This document shows, piece by piece, positions 37,779-47,714 of a DNA stretch of 64,000 bases. Made by a program: the position numbers and the translations under genes. The DNA comes from Methylobacterium sp. E-045 (lineage in GTDB: Bacteria; Pseudomonadota; Alphaproteobacteria; Rhizobiales; Beijerinckiaceae), in contig NZ_JAKSYE010000074.1 of assembly GCF_022829685.1 (NCBI RefSeq), forward strand, positions 1 to 64,000, written 5' to 3'. The stretch's first letter is position 1, and each line of letters starts with the position of its first letter. The notes beneath the pieces are model-generated. The model was not told where the DNA came from. It searched no databases and saw nothing but the letters and a program-made list of their open reading frames with translations.

Positions 37779-39149
37779 TCAAGGTCCGATGCCGAGGGAC
37801 TTCAGCTTGCGGTGCAGGGCGGAGCGTTCCATGCCGATGAACTCGGCGGTCCGCGATATGTTTCCCGAGAATCGTGCAATCTGCGCGATCAAATACTCGC
37901 GCTCGAAGATCTCCCTCGCCTCACGCAAGGCCAGGTTCATCAGTTTCTCGCCCCCCGCCCCGTTCGGCGTCGTCGGAACCAGGGCGCCGATCTCGGTGGG
38001 CAGCATCTCCGAGGTCACCTCCTGCTCCGGGTCGGTATGGGTGAGGATCATCAGCCGCTCGACGTTGTTGCGCAGCTGACGGATGTTGCCGGGCCAGTCG
38101 TGCGATTGCAGCACCGCCATGGCGTCCTCCGCGATGCGCCGGCGGGCGAGGCCGGTGGCGGCCGAGATCTGCTCCATGAAGAAGTTGATGAGTTCGGGCA
38201 CGTCCTCGCGCCGCTCGGACAGGGACGGAACCCGGATCGGCACCACCGAGAGGCGGTGGAACAGGTCCTCGCGGAAGCGGCCCGCGGAGATCTCCTCGGC
38301 CAGGTCGCGCGACGAGGAGGAGATGATGCGCACGTCCACATGGACGCGGGTGGTGCCGCCGACGCGCTGGAAGTTCTGGTCCACCAGCACCCGCAGGATG
38401 CGGTTCTGGGTTTCCCGCGGCATGTCGGCGATCTCGTCGATATAGAGGGAGCCGCCATGGGCCTCCTCCAGGGCGCCGACCCGGCGGACGCGGCCCTCGC
38501 CGGCCTCGACGCCGAACAGTTCCGCTTCCATGGTCTCGGGCGTGATCATCGCCGCGTTGATGACGACAAAGGGCCCGCTGGCGCGGGACGACGAGGCGTG
38601 GAGGGTCCGCGCCGAGAGTTCCTTGCCGGAACCCGGGGCGCCGAGGATCATCACCCGCGCATTGGTGGGTGCGACCCGCTCCACCGTCTGGCGCAGCTGG
38701 TTGACCGCCACGGACCCGCCCACGAGGCGGCTCGCCTGGCCGGAGCGCGCCTTGAGGTCGCGGACCTCGCGCTTGAGGCGGGAGGCTTCGAGGGCGCGTT
38801 CGGCCACCAGGACCAGCCGGTCGGCCTTGAACGGCTTCTCGATGAAGTCGTAGGCGCCCGCCTTGATGGCGGCCACCGCCGTCTCGATGTTGCCGTGGCC
38901 CGAGATCATCACCACCGGCAGGTCGGGATGTCCGAGCTTGATCTGGTCGAGCACCTGCAAGCCGTCGAGGCGGGAGCCCTGCAGCCAGATGTCGAGGAAG
39001 ACGAGGTGGGGGCGGCGCGACTCGATGGCGGCCAACGCCTCGTCGGAGCCTCCGGCCGTCCGGGTCCGGTGGCCTTCGTCGTCGAGGATGCCGGCGACGA
39101 GGTCGCGGATGTCGGCCTCATCGTCGACGATCAGAATATCGGCGCTCAT
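37779..39149 (-). CDS. ntrX: Nitrogen response regulator NtrX
   Basis: A 456-residue NtrC-family regulator. The receiver domain has ILIVDDEADIRDL and phosphoacceptor D in LVFLDIWLQGS. The AAA+ domain has Walker A LGAPGSGKELSART. In place of the GAFTGA loop that contacts sigma-54 it has GVEAGEGRVRRVGALEEAHG, so it probably does not activate sigma-54, as known for NtrX. The Fis-type helix-turn-helix is at the end (NISRTAEFIGMERSALHRKL). The start ATG overlaps the ntrY stop by four bases, so translation is coupled. NtrX responds to the kinase NtrY in nitrogen and envelope control. Confidence 0.95.
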   Translation of the reverse strand: MSADILIVDDEADIRDLVAGILDDEGHRTRTAGGSDEALAAIESRRPHLVFLDIWLQGSRLDGLQVLDQIKLGHPDLPVVMISGHGNIETAVAAIKAGAYDFIEKPFKADRLVLVAERALEASRLKREVRDLKARSGQASRLVGGSVAVNQLRQTVERVAPTNARVMILGAPGSGKELSARTLHASSSRASGPFVVINAAMITPETMEAELFGVEAGEGRVRRVGALEEAHGGSLYIDEIADMPRETQNRILRVLVDQNFQRVGGTTRVHVDVRIISSSSRDLAEEISAGRFREDLFHRLSVVPIRVPSLSERREDVPELINFFMEQISAATGLARRRIAEDAMAVLQSHDWPGNIRQLRNNVERLMILTHTDPEQEVTSEMLPTEIGALVPTTPNGAGGEKLMNLALREAREIFEREYLIAQIARFSGNISRTAEFIGMERSALHRKLKSLGIGP

Positions 39150-41467
39150 GACGTCATCTCCGCGATTGGGGGTGCCGTCGGTGCGGCAACCTTCTCTGCC
39201 TGCGCGGAGGGTTTCCCCTCCGGCGTTGTCTCCCGGGTGTCGAGGGGAACGCGCATCCGCACGCGCCCGCCCCTGCCCGCGGGATTGTCGTTCAGTTCGA
39301 TGCCGCCGCCATGCTCTTCGAGCACCTTGCTGACGATGGCGAGCCCGAGGCCGGTGCCGCCCTCGCGCGTGGTCATATAGGGCTCGAGCAGCCGCTGGCG
39401 CCCCTCGACGGGAAAGCCTTTGCCGTTGTCGGTGATCTCGATCACCGCGAACCCCTCCTCGACGAGGAGGCGCAGATCGACCCGCCCCCTGCCGAGTTCG
39501 GCCTCGGGCACGGCGGAGACGGCCTCCACCGCGTTCTTGAGGATGTTGGTGATCGCCTGCGACAGGAGCCGGATGTCGAAGGCGGCGTGCAGGCGGTCCT
39601 GCCCGGCCTCGGTGAAGGCGAAATCCATGTCCGGATGCGCCACCCGCATCATGAAAAGGTTCTGCTTGGCGATCTCGCTGAGGTCGTTCCGGGCGATGGC
39701 GGGTTTCGGCATCCGCGCGAAGGACGAAAACTCGTCGACCATGCGCTTGATCTCGTCCACCTGGCGGATGATCGTCGCCGTGCACTGGTCGAACACGTCC
39801 TTGTCCGCGACGATGACCTTGCCGTATTTGCGCCGGATGCGCTCGGCCGAGAGCTGGATCGGGGTCAGCGGGTTCTTGATCTCGTGGGCGATGCGGCGGG
39901 CGACGTCCGCCCAGGCCGAGGTGCGCTGGGCCGTGACGAGATCGGTGATGTCGTCCAGGGTCACCACGAAACCGCGCGCGCCGCCTTGCGCCTGTTCGCT
40001 GGTGACGCGCACGGTGACCGTGCGCTCGCGCCCGTCGCGGGTCAGCTGGATCTGCTGCTGGAGCGCGCGCAGGCGCCCCTCGCCGCCCTCCGGGAGGATG
40101 GCCTGGAGCTCGGGCACGGCCTGGATCAGCGGCTTGCCGATGATGGTATCCGCCCTGAGCCCCAGCGTGCGCTCGATGGAGGGGTTGGCGATGGTGACGA
40201 GGCCCGCCGCGTCGACGCCGATGACGCCGGGGGAGACCCCGGCAAGGACCGCTTCCGTGAACCGGCGGCGGCGGTCGATGAGTTCGCTCGCGGCGGTCAG
40301 CCCGTCGTGCTGGCGGCGCAGCTCCTGGGTCATCTTGTTGAAGCTCTCGCCGAGATGGGCGAGGTCGCCGTCGCTCTTCCGGGCCGGCACCTGGGCGTAG
40401 AAATTGCCCGAGGCGACCTGATCGGCCGCGTTGATGAGCCGGCGGATCGGCGTCACGAACCGGTTGGCGAAGTTGAGGCCGAACCAGACCGCCGAGAGCA
40501 GGGCGATGAGGGCGATCAGCACGAAGATCGAGGCGAAGCTGATCTGGATCGAGCGCTTGAGGGAATCGTAGGTGAGGTACTCCGCCGCCGCCGCCCGCGA
40601 GACGCCGGGGAAGTCGACGGCGAGCTGGCTCACCTCGCGCTGGACCAGCAGGACGGCCCCGTCATAGGCGGGCATCTGCAGTAGGGCCGCGAAGATCCGG
40701 CCCTCGCTCGGCCGCAGGCAGATCGTCTCGTTGGATTTGGCCGCCTCCTCGAAGGCCGCGGCGGAGGGTAGCCTGCGTTCCTTCAGGATGTCGATCTTGG
40801 CCCGCGCCACCACTTCGTTGGGCCCCCGCATGATCTCGGCGACGGGCAGGCCGAGGGCGGTCGCCCGTGCGGTCAGGAAGTTCTCGAACCATTGCCGGTT
40901 CACGTCGAAATTCGGCCGCGCCCGCGTGAGGTCGTCGGTGAGGATGCGGATCTCGCGGGCGAGCGACTGGCACTGGTTCTCCTGGTAGGCGTCGGCCACC
41001 TCCACGGATTTCAGCACCACGTCGCGGACGCGGTCGGTGAAGCCCAGGGACAGGCCGCGATCGATCGTCACCGCCGCGACGACGGCCAGCAGCACGGTGG
41101 GCAGGATCGCGATGAGGCTGAACAGGCCGACGATGCGGGTATGCAGGCGCGCCACCGCCGCATTGGCCCGGCGCGCATGCAGGAAGACCCGCGCCTCCCA
41201 GGCGATGATGACGAACAGGCTGAGGACCAGGAAGACGTTGATGCCCAGCAGCGTCAGGCCGATCGTCGGCGTCGGCGTCACCCGGATCACGCCGGCGAGG
41301 ATCAGGAAGGTCGCGATGGCCGAGACCAGGGCCGTGGTGACGACGAGCGCGCCGATCCAGCCGGGGCCGCGCGGCGCAGCCCGAAGGGTATGCGGTTCGA
41401 CCTCGCCCTGCGGTGAGACGTCGTCTCCCGAGGCGGCCGATTGTCTGGAACGTCGAAGCCACGCCAT
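39146..41467 (-). CDS. ntrY: Nitrogen sensor histidine kinase NtrY
   Basis: A 773-residue membrane kinase. Hydrophobic segments lie near 36-58, 70-90 and 110-130, then a periplasmic sensor region and a fourth segment (SFASIFVLIALIALLSAVWF). A HAMP linker follows (RFVTPIRRLINAADQVASGN), then PAS and kinase domains. The phosphoacceptor lies in [20 protein letters not shown], with N box LTNILKNAVEAV-type residues (ITNILKNAVEAVSA) and G boxes DNGKGFP and GTGLGLAI. It phosphorylates NtrX. ATG 41465-41467. The divergent neighbour is ggt. Confidence 0.95.
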   Translation of the reverse strand: MAWLRRSRQSAASGDDVSPQGEVEPHTLRAAPRGPGWIGALVVTTALVSAIATFLILAGVIRVTPTPTIGLTLLGINVFLVLSLFVIIAWEARVFLHARRANAAVARLHTRIVGLFSLIAILPTVLLAVVAAVTIDRGLSLGFTDRVRDVVLKSVEVADAYQENQCQSLAREIRILTDDLTRARPNFDVNRQWFENFLTARATALGLPVAEIMRGPNEVVARAKIDILKERRLPSAAAFEEAAKSNETICLRPSEGRIFAALLQMPAYDGAVLLVQREVSQLAVDFPGVSRAAAAEYLTYDSLKRSIQISFASIFVLIALIALLSAVWFGLNFANRFVTPIRRLINAADQVASGNFYAQVPARKSDGDLAHLGESFNKMTQELRRQHDGLTAASELIDRRRRFTEAVLAGVSPGVIGVDAAGLVTIANPSIERTLGLRADTIIGKPLIQAVPELQAILPEGGEGRLRALQQQIQLTRDGRERTVTVRVTSEQAQGGARGFVVTLDDITDLVTAQRTSAWADVARRIAHEIKNPLTPIQLSAERIRRKYGKVIVADKDVFDQCTATIIRQVDEIKRMVDEFSSFARMPKPAIARNDLSEIAKQNLFMMRVAHPDMDFAFTEAGQDRLHAAFDIRLLSQAITNILKNAVEAVSAVPEAELGRGRVDLRLLVEEGFAVIEITDNGKGFPVEGRQRLLEPYMTTREGGTGLGLAIVSKVLEEHGGGIELNDNPAGRGGRVRMRVPLDTRETTPEGKPSAQAEKVAAPTAPPIAEMTS

Positions 41468-41682
41468 GGCTGATGCGTCGCCACAACAGTGTGGCGAAAT
41501 TAATACGAATCAGGCAGGCCTATCCGTGGAAACCGCCCCGGCGATCCGCTCTCAGACCCGGCTTCGGGCCGTGAAACCGAAGCTGCCGCAGCGGGCTGCG
41601 TCCGGTTCTTGCCAGGGCCAGGTCGCGGTCGACCGACTGAAAAATACATTATCCTCACGCTTTCCCTCACACCGAGTTCGCG

Positions 41683-43281
41683 ATGCCCGAGACGCCCGTC
41701 TATTCCTCCGCCGCCGTTGCCGCGCCTCATCACCTGGCCGCCACCGCCGGACAGACCGTGCTGGCGCAGGGCGGCAACGCCATCGAGGCCATGGCGGCCA
41801 TGGCCGCCACCATCGCCGTGGTCTATCCGCACATGAACGGGATCGGCGGCGACGGGTTCTGGCTCGTGCGCGAGCCGGGCGGGCGGGTGCGCGGCATCGA
41901 GGCCTGCGGCCCGGCCGGGTCCCTCGCCACGGTGGGCCGCTATCGCAGCCAGGGCCATGAGACGATTCCCTCCCGCGGGTCGGATGCGGCGCTCACCGTG
42001 GCCGGCGCCATCGGCGGCTGGCACCTCGCCCTCGACCTCGCCAGGGCGCTCGGCGGCCGGCTCCCCCTCGAGACCCTGCTGGCCGATGCGATCCGCCACG
42101 CGCGCCAGGGCTGTGCGGTCTCGCCCTCCGAGGCGCGCTACGTGCCGAAGGAAATCGACACGCTCCACGACCAGCCGGGGTTCGCGCAGACCTTCCTCGA
42201 TGACGGCAAGCCCTTCGCCGCCGGCGCCACGCGCCGCCTGCCGGCCCTCGCCGACACCCTCGAACAGCTGGCCCATGCCGGGCTCGACGATTTCTACCGG
42301 GGCGACCTCGGACGCGAGATCGCCGCCGACCTCGACCGTCTCGGCGCGCCGGTGACGCGGGCCGACCTCGAAGCCTATGCCCCGCGCGAGCGCGCGGCCC
42401 TGTCCCTGCGCCGGCGCGACGCGGTGCTCTACAACTTCCCGCCCCCGACCCAGGGCCTCGCGGCACTCATCATCCTCGGCATCTTCGACCGGCTGAAGGT
42501 ATCGCGGCCGGAGAGCACGGCCCAGTATCACGGGCTGATCGAGGCGACGAAACGCGCCTTCGCCATCCGCGACCGCACGGTGACCGATTACGACCGGCTG
42601 AGCGTCGATCCGGCGAGCTTCCTCACCCCGGAGAGTCTCGACCGCGAGGCCGCGCAGATCGACATGCGCCGGGCCGCCTCCGTGCCCCTCAGGGGACCGG
42701 GCGACGGCGACACCGTCTGGATGGGCGCCATCGACAAGGACGGCCTGGCCGTCTCCTACATCCAGTCGATCTACTGGGAATACGGTTCGGGGATCGTCCT
42801 GCCGAAGACCGGCATCCACTGGCAGAACCGCGGCACCTCGTTCTCCCTCGAGAAGGGCGCGGTGAACCCCCTGGAGCCGGGGCGCCGGCCGTTCCACACC
42901 CTGATCCCCGGACTGGCCGCCTTCGACGACGGGCGGGTGATGTCCTACGGCAGCATGGGCGGCGACGGGCAGCCGCAATTCCAGGCTCAGATTTTCACGC
43001 GGTATGCCGATTATGGCATGAGCCCGGCCGAGGCGGTGGACGCGCCGCGCCTGCTCTACGGGCGCACATGGGGGGCCGAATCCTTGAGCGTGAAGGTGGA
43101 GGACCGGTTCGATCCGGCCTGCATCGCCGAGCTGCGCTCCATGGGCCACGAGATCGAGGAACTGGGCGGCGCCTACATCGATTCCCTCGGCCATGCCGGC
43201 ATGCTGGTCCGTCACCCCGGCAACGGGCGGATCGAGGCGGTCCACGATCCCCGCTCGGATGGCGGTTCGTCCGGATTGTGA
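41683..43281 (+). CDS. Gamma-glutamyltransferase family protein
   Basis: A 532-residue Ntn hydrolase precursor. The large-subunit start ATAGQTVLAQGGNAIEAMAA and HMNGIGGDGFWLV are family hallmarks. The expected autocleavage threonine is in GDGDTVWMGAIDKDG (about residue 346), and the small subunit has MSYGSMGGDGQPQFQ in the place of the usual GSPGG. There is no signal peptide, so it would act in the cytoplasm, unlike E. coli Ggt. Members without a signal often act on special gamma-glutamyl or cephalosporin-like amides. It begins a plus-strand set with a methyltransferase and an antiporter, inserted between ntrY and ntrC. Confidence 0.85.
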   Translation: MPETPVYSSAAVAAPHHLAATAGQTVLAQGGNAIEAMAAMAATIAVVYPHMNGIGGDGFWLVREPGGRVRGIEACGPAGSLATVGRYRSQGHETIPSRGSDAALTVAGAIGGWHLALDLARALGGRLPLETLLADAIRHARQGCAVSPSEARYVPKEIDTLHDQPGFAQTFLDDGKPFAAGATRRLPALADTLEQLAHAGLDDFYRGDLGREIAADLDRLGAPVTRADLEAYAPRERAALSLRRRDAVLYNFPPPTQGLAALIILGIFDRLKVSRPESTAQYHGLIEATKRAFAIRDRTVTDYDRLSVDPASFLTPESLDREAAQIDMRRAASVPLRGPGDGDTVWMGAIDKDGLAVSYIQSIYWEYGSGIVLPKTGIHWQNRGTSFSLEKGAVNPLEPGRRPFHTLIPGLAAFDDGRVMSYGSMGGDGQPQFQAQIFTRYADYGMSPAEAVDAPRLLYGRTWGAESLSVKVEDRFDPACIAELRSMGHEIEELGGAYIDSLGHAGMLVRHPGNGRIEAVHDPRSDGGSSGL

Positions 43282-43333
43282 GAGGCGGTCCCGTCGCGGT
43301 TCGGTGTGGAGAGGCCGAGAGGCCGGAAGGTTC

Positions 43334-44209
43334 ATGATGGCGGATGGCGGGATCACCCAGCGCGAGTACTGGAACGGCGAGGTCGGGGCGCGCTGGGCCC
43401 GCAACCAGCGCAGGATCGACGCGGTCTTCGCGCCCCTCACCGCCGCCCTGTTCGAGGCGGCGCGCCTCCGGGTCGACGGCTCGGCGCTGGATATCGGCTG
43501 CGGCGCCGGGGATTGCGCCATCGCCGCCGCGCGCCGGCTCGGTCCCGGGGGCCGTGTGGTGGCGGCCGACCTTTCGGCCCCCCTGCTCGACGTCGCGCGC
43601 GAGCGGGCCGGGATCGAGGCCCCCGCCCTGGCGCCGATCGCCTTCGTCGAGGCGGACGCCCAGACCCACGATTTCGGCGATGTCGCGTTCGAACAGGCGA
43701 TCTCCCGCTTCGGGGTGATGTTCTTCGAGGATTCCGGCGCCGCCTTCGCCAATATCCGCAAGGCCCTGGTCCCCGGTGGAGGCTTGACCTTCCTGTGCTG
43801 GCGGCGGATCGAGGACAATCCCTGGATCACCGTGCCGAGGACCCTCGTCCTGCCCCTCGTGCCGGAGCCCGAACCCGGCCCGGTCGACGCGCCGGGGCCG
43901 TTCCGCTTCGCCGAGGCGGAGACCCTCGGCGCGGTGCTCTCCGGGGCCGGCTTCCTCGACATCACCCTCGAGGCGATCGACCGGCCGCTCACCCTCGCGC
44001 GATCCGGCGACGGCACTGCCCGGGATGCGGCGGAGGCCGCCGCGGATTTCGCCACCGAGCTCGGTCCGGTGTCCCGGCTCCTGCGCGATCAGCCCGCTTC
44101 GGTCCGTGCGGAGGCCGTCAGGCGGGTGAGCGACGATTTCGCCGAGCGGGCCGTTTCCGGTGCCGTGACCCTGGATGCCGGCTGCTGGCTGGTTTCCGCG
44201 CGGCGCTGA
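43334..44209 (+). CDS. SAM-dependent methyltransferase (class I)
   Basis: A 291-residue cytoplasmic enzyme. Motif I is ALDIGCGAGDCAIAAARRLG (about residues 51-70), followed by GGRVVAADLSAPLLDVARER with the acidic residue binding the SAM ribose. Post-motif ISRFGVMFFEDSGAAFANIR resembles UbiE/Methyltransf_11-type proteins. ATG 43334 is preceded by GGAAGG; a second ATG follows at once. It starts 52 bases after the gamma-glutamyltransferase. The substrate is unknown. Confidence 0.85.
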   Translation: MMADGGITQREYWNGEVGARWARNQRRIDAVFAPLTAALFEAARLRVDGSALDIGCGAGDCAIAAARRLGPGGRVVAADLSAPLLDVARERAGIEAPALAPIAFVEADAQTHDFGDVAFEQAISRFGVMFFEDSGAAFANIRKALVPGGGLTFLCWRRIEDNPWITVPRTLVLPLVPEPEPGPVDAPGPFRFAEAETLGAVLSGAGFLDITLEAIDRPLTLARSGDGTARDAAEAAADFATELGPVSRLLRDQPASVRAEAVRRVSDDFAERAVSGAVTLDAGCWLVSARR

Positions 44210-44271
44210 CGGCAGGCCGGCGCCGGCTGGTATACACTTTGCGTCTCCGTGCCTGCAGCATGGAGTGCATA

Positions 44272-45546
44272 ATGGATACGAACCTTTCCCGGCAGCGCTG
44301 GATCCAGCTCGGCCTCGGCCTCGTCGCCATGATGGCGATCTCGAGCCCGCAATACGTCTGGACGCTGTTCACCAAGCCGCTGATCGCGACGACGGGCTCG
44401 AGCCTGCCGCAGCTGCAATGGACCTTCACGATCCTGATCGTGCTGCAGACCTTCTTCTCGCCGGTCCAGGGCTACCTGATCGACCGGTTCAGCCCCAAGC
44501 TGATGATCGCGCTGGGCGCCATCCTGTCGGGCCTCGGCTGGGTGCTCGCCGCCCGCGTCGACACCCTCTGGGGCGTCTATGCCACCTATGGCCTGTTCTG
44601 CGGTCTGGGCACCGGCATCGTCTATGTCGGCATCGTCGGCCTGATGGTGAAGTGGTTTCCCGATCGCCGGGGCTTCGCCGTGGGCGTGGTTGCCGCCGGC
44701 TACGGCATGGGCGCGATGCTGAGCACCTTCCCGATCAGCGACATGCTCACCGCCTCGGGCTATCGCCACACGCTGACGGTGTTCGGCATCATCCTCGGCG
44801 CCGTCGGCGCATTGGCCGCCCTCGGCCTCAGGGCGCCCCGCGCCGACGAGGTCCTGCCGGCCCCGGCCCGCAACCTCTCGACCTGCGTCCACGACACGGC
44901 CCCGAGGGAGATGCTGAAGACGCCGCTGTTCTGGCTGATGTTCGCGATGATGACGATGATGTCCACCGGCGGCCTGATGGTGGTGGCCAACTTCGCCTCC
45001 TTCGCCCGCGACTTCGGTGTGGCCGACGCGATCATCTTCGGCTTCGTCGCCCTGCCCTTCGCCCTGACCTTCGACCGCATCACCAACGGCCTCACCCGGC
45101 CCTTCTTCGGCTGGGTCTCGGACAAGATCGGCCGCGAGAACACGATGGGCATCGCGTTCGCCGCCGAGGCGGCGGCCATCGCCCTGCTCCTCGTCTTCCG
45201 CGAGAATCCTTACGCCTTCGCCCTGCTCTCCGGCGTCGTCTTCTTCGCCTGGGGCGAGATCTTCTCGCTGTTCCCCTCGATCCTCACCGACACGTTCGGC
45301 ACCAAGCACGCCACGACCAATTACGGCTTCCTCTACATGGCGCAGGGCATCGGCTCGCTCTTCGGCGGACCGATCGCCGCCTGGATCTATCTCGTCCAGG
45401 GCTCCTGGCTCCCGGTCTTCGCGATCATCATCACCCTCGACGTGCTGACCGCGATCCTCGCCTACTTCGTCCTCAAGCCCATGCGCCGGACCTGGCTCGG
45501 CCTCGGCGACGAGCGCGCCATGACGGCCAAGCCCGCTTTGGCCTGA
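44272..45546 (+). CDS. MFS antiporter, oxalate/formate (OxlT) type
   Basis: A 424-residue twelve-helix permease. It opens with RWIQLGLGLVAMMAISSPQYVW-like TM1 and has TKPLIATTGSSLPQLQWTFT, the region typical of oxalate/formate antiporters, then DRFSPKLMIALGAILSGLGW. The lysine in the penultimate helices and the NYGFLYMAQGIGSLFGGPIA run fit OxlT relatives. It probably exchanges oxalate for formate or imports a related dicarboxylate across the inner membrane. I use ATG 44272; another ATG lies 12 bases upstream. A hairpin with T residues follows. Oxalate use is common in Methylobacterium, but no oxalyl-CoA genes are nearby. Confidence 0.82.
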   Translation: MDTNLSRQRWIQLGLGLVAMMAISSPQYVWTLFTKPLIATTGSSLPQLQWTFTILIVLQTFFSPVQGYLIDRFSPKLMIALGAILSGLGWVLAARVDTLWGVYATYGLFCGLGTGIVYVGIVGLMVKWFPDRRGFAVGVVAAGYGMGAMLSTFPISDMLTASGYRHTLTVFGIILGAVGALAALGLRAPRADEVLPAPARNLSTCVHDTAPREMLKTPLFWLMFAMMTMMSTGGLMVVANFASFARDFGVADAIIFGFVALPFALTFDRITNGLTRPFFGWVSDKIGRENTMGIAFAAEAAAIALLLVFRENPYAFALLSGVVFFAWGEIFSLFPSILTDTFGTKHATTNYGFLYMAQGIGSLFGGPIAAWIYLVQGSWLPVFAIIITLDVLTAILAYFVLKPMRRTWLGLGDERAMTAKPALA

Positions 45547-45574
45547 CCCTCCCGAAGCGGTGAAGGCTTCGAAG

Positions 45575-45603
45575 CGCGGACGGGGAAACCTGTCCGCGTT
45601 TGT
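45575..45603 (+). terminator. Terminator after the OxlT-like gene
   Basis: CGCGGAC and GTCCGCG arms around a GGGGAAACC loop region, followed by TTTGTCGTT. It closes the ggt-methyltransferase-antiporter transcript. Confidence 0.65.
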
Positions 45604-45636
45604 CGTTGGTAATTCAGGCACCTCCCGAACAGGTCT

Positions 45637-46245
45637 TCACCCCGCGAAACCACCTGCGATCGGCCTCGGCGGTCCGCCCTCCGGGGTCACCCAGTCCTGT
45701 GCGTTCCTGAGGCGGATGCCGCTGGCGTGCAGGGTGGAGGCCCAGATCGGCGCGAGCGGCGTGAGGCGCGGCAGGGGGCGGAGTTCGAGGCCATGCGCCG
45801 CCATCGCACCGGGCAGGTCCCGGATCGTGTCGTGGGCGGCGGGGACGACCGGGCTCTTCGAGACCCAGGTGCCGGGCTCGCCCGTGGGTTCGAAGGTCTC
45901 GGGCGGCATCCGGTAGCGCTCGATTGCGGCCGCCGCGATCCGCTCCGCCCAGGCCTCCTCCACATAGGCCACGGCGCGGCCGGTGACGTCGCCGAACCAC
46001 CTGCGCCGGTCCTCCGGCGAGGTCCGTTCGGTGGGCCAGATCACGATGCGGGGGCAGTCGCGCGGAGAGAAGTAGAGCAGGCTGTGGGCTTCATCGATCG
46101 CCCAGACCAGGGGGCCGTTCAGCCAGGCCCTCTCCGGCCCGCGATCCACGCCGACGCGGACGGGGCGCGGCGCGAAGACCCGGATCGTCGGGTCCTCGCT
46201 GAAGTGGAACAGGTCGGCCGGCTTACCTGAGCGTTCCGGGCTCAC
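45637..46245 (-). CDS. DUF6886-like hypothetical protein
   Basis: A 202-residue protein starting at GTG 46243-46245, which overlaps the ntrC stop by four bases (GTGA). Motifs [19 protein letters not shown] at the start, [20 protein letters not shown] and [10 protein letters not shown] in the middle, and [12 protein letters not shown] match a family of uncharacterised proteins that I recall as DUF6886. There is no signal peptide or membrane segment. Translational coupling to ntrC implies co-expression with ntrBC, but no nitrogen role is known. Confidence 0.68.
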   Translation of the reverse strand: MSPERSGKPADLFHFSEDPTIRVFAPRPVRVGVDRGPERAWLNGPLVWAIDEAHSLLYFSPRDCPRIVIWPTERTSPEDRRRWFGDVTGRAVAYVEEAWAERIAAAAIERYRMPPETFEPTGEPGTWVSKSPVVPAAHDTIRDLPGAMAAHGLELRPLPRLTPLAPIWASTLHASGIRLRNAQDWVTPEGGPPRPIAGGFAG

Positions 46246-47705
46246 CGCGCGTTGCGGAAGACCTGAAGGTCGAGGTCCCGCACCTTCTTGCGCAGGGTGT
46301 TGCGGTTGACCCCGAGCAGTTCCGCCGCCCGGATCTGGTTGCCGCGGGTGGCGGCCAAGGCCGCGCCGATGAGCGGGCCTTCGATCTCGCGCAGGATTCG
46401 GTGGTAGAGGCCCGGCGGGGGCAGGGTGTCGCGATAGCCGCCGAAATATTCGGCGAGATGCCGTTCCACCGCCGCCGACAGGGTCTCGTTCTCCGCCGCG
46501 CCGCCCTTGCGCGGGCCGGAGCCGTTGCCCTGCGGCTGCGCCAGGGGCAGCGTATCAAGCTCGGCCTCGATCACCGGGCCGGTGATCGTCTCCTGCGGGT
46601 AGAGGGCCGCCAGGCGCCGGACGAGGTTCTCCAGTTCGCGCACGTTGCCGGGCCAGCGGTAGCGCTTCAGGCGGTCCATGGCCTCGCCGTCGAGCTGTTT
46701 GCGGCTCAGCCCCTCCTTCTCCACCAGGATGAAGAAGTGGCGGATCAGGTCGGGCACGTCCTCCGAGCGCTCGCGGAGCGCGGGCAGGCGCAGCGGCACG
46801 ACGTTGAGCCGGAAGAACAGGTCTTCGCGAAAGATGCCCTGCTGGATCGAGACGCGCAGGTCCTTGTTGGTGGCCGCGATGATCCGGACATTGGTCTTGA
46901 TCGGCACCCGGCCGCCCACGGTGGTGTATTCGCCCTGCTGCAGCACGCGCAGGAGGCGGGTCTGCGCCTCCATCGGCATGTCGCCGATCTCGTCGAGGAA
47001 CAGCGTTCCGCCCTCGGCCTGCTCGAACCGGCCGGCCGAGCGCGAGAGCGCGCCGGTGAAGGCGCCCTTCTCATGGCCGAAGAGTTCGGATTCGATGAGG
47101 TCGCGCGGGATCGCCGCCATGTTCACCGGTACAAACGGCCCGGAGCGGCGCCGGCCGTAATCGTGCAGCGCGCGGGCCACCAGCTCCTTGCCGGTACCCG
47201 ACTCGCCGGTGATCATCACCGTGAGGTCGGTGGGCATCAGGCGGGCCAGCGCCCGGTAGATCTCCTGCATGGCCGGCGAGCGGCCCACCAGCGGGATGTC
47301 CTCGTTGCCGGGATCGGCACCGGGGGCGGGCGTCCCGCGCGGCCGCGACAGGGCGCGGCCGACGATGGCGATGAGCTCCTTCAGGTCGAAGGGCTTGGGC
47401 AGGTATTCGTAGGCGCCGCGCTCTGAGGCGCGGATCGCGGTCATGAACGTGTTCTGCGCGCTCATCACGATGATCGGCAGCTCCGGCCGCACCCGCTTGA
47501 TGCGCGGCAGCAGGTCGAACACGTTCTCGTCCGGCATCATCACGTCGGTGATGACGAGGTCGCCCTCCCCCTGCGCGACCCAGCGCCAGAGGGTGGCGCA
47601 GTTGCCGGTGGAGCGGACCTCGTAGCCGGCCCGCGACAGGGCCTGGTTGAGGACGGTGCGGATGGCGGCGTCGTCGTCCGCGACGATGATGTGGCCGTTG
47701 GGCAT
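46242..47705 (-). CDS. ntrC: Nitrogen regulator NtrC (NRI), sigma-54 activator
   Basis: A 487-residue enhancer-binding protein. The receiver has [15 protein letters not shown] and phosphoacceptor D in [18 protein letters not shown]. The AAA+ domain has Walker [16 protein letters not shown], the sigma-54 loop [19 protein letters not shown] and Walker [14 protein letters not shown]. The Fis-like helix-turn-helix is at the C-terminus ([20 protein letters not shown]). Phosphorylated by NtrB under nitrogen limitation, it activates glnA, amt and similar genes. ATG 47703-47705 lies nine bases after ntrB. Confidence 0.97.
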   Translation of the reverse strand: MPNGHIIVADDDAAIRTVLNQALSRAGYEVRSTGNCATLWRWVAQGEGDLVITDVMMPDENVFDLLPRIKRVRPELPIIVMSAQNTFMTAIRASERGAYEYLPKPFDLKELIAIVGRALSRPRGTPAPGADPGNEDIPLVGRSPAMQEIYRALARLMPTDLTVMITGESGTGKELVARALHDYGRRRSGPFVPVNMAAIPRDLIESELFGHEKGAFTGALSRSAGRFEQAEGGTLFLDEIGDMPMEAQTRLLRVLQQGEYTTVGGRVPIKTNVRIIAATNKDLRVSIQQGIFREDLFFRLNVVPLRLPALRERSEDVPDLIRHFFILVEKEGLSRKQLDGEAMDRLKRYRWPGNVRELENLVRRLAALYPQETITGPVIEAELDTLPLAQPQGNGSGPRKGGAAENETLSAAVERHLAEYFGGYRDTLPPPGLYHRILREIEGPLIGAALAATRGNQIRAAELLGVNRNTLRKKVRDLDLQVFRNAR

Positions 47706-47714
47706 GACGCGACT

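Noticed and set aside
44229..44236. GTATAC before the OxlT-like gene as a GntR operator
   Set aside because: A single six-base palindrome without a flanking dyad or second copy; too short to support.
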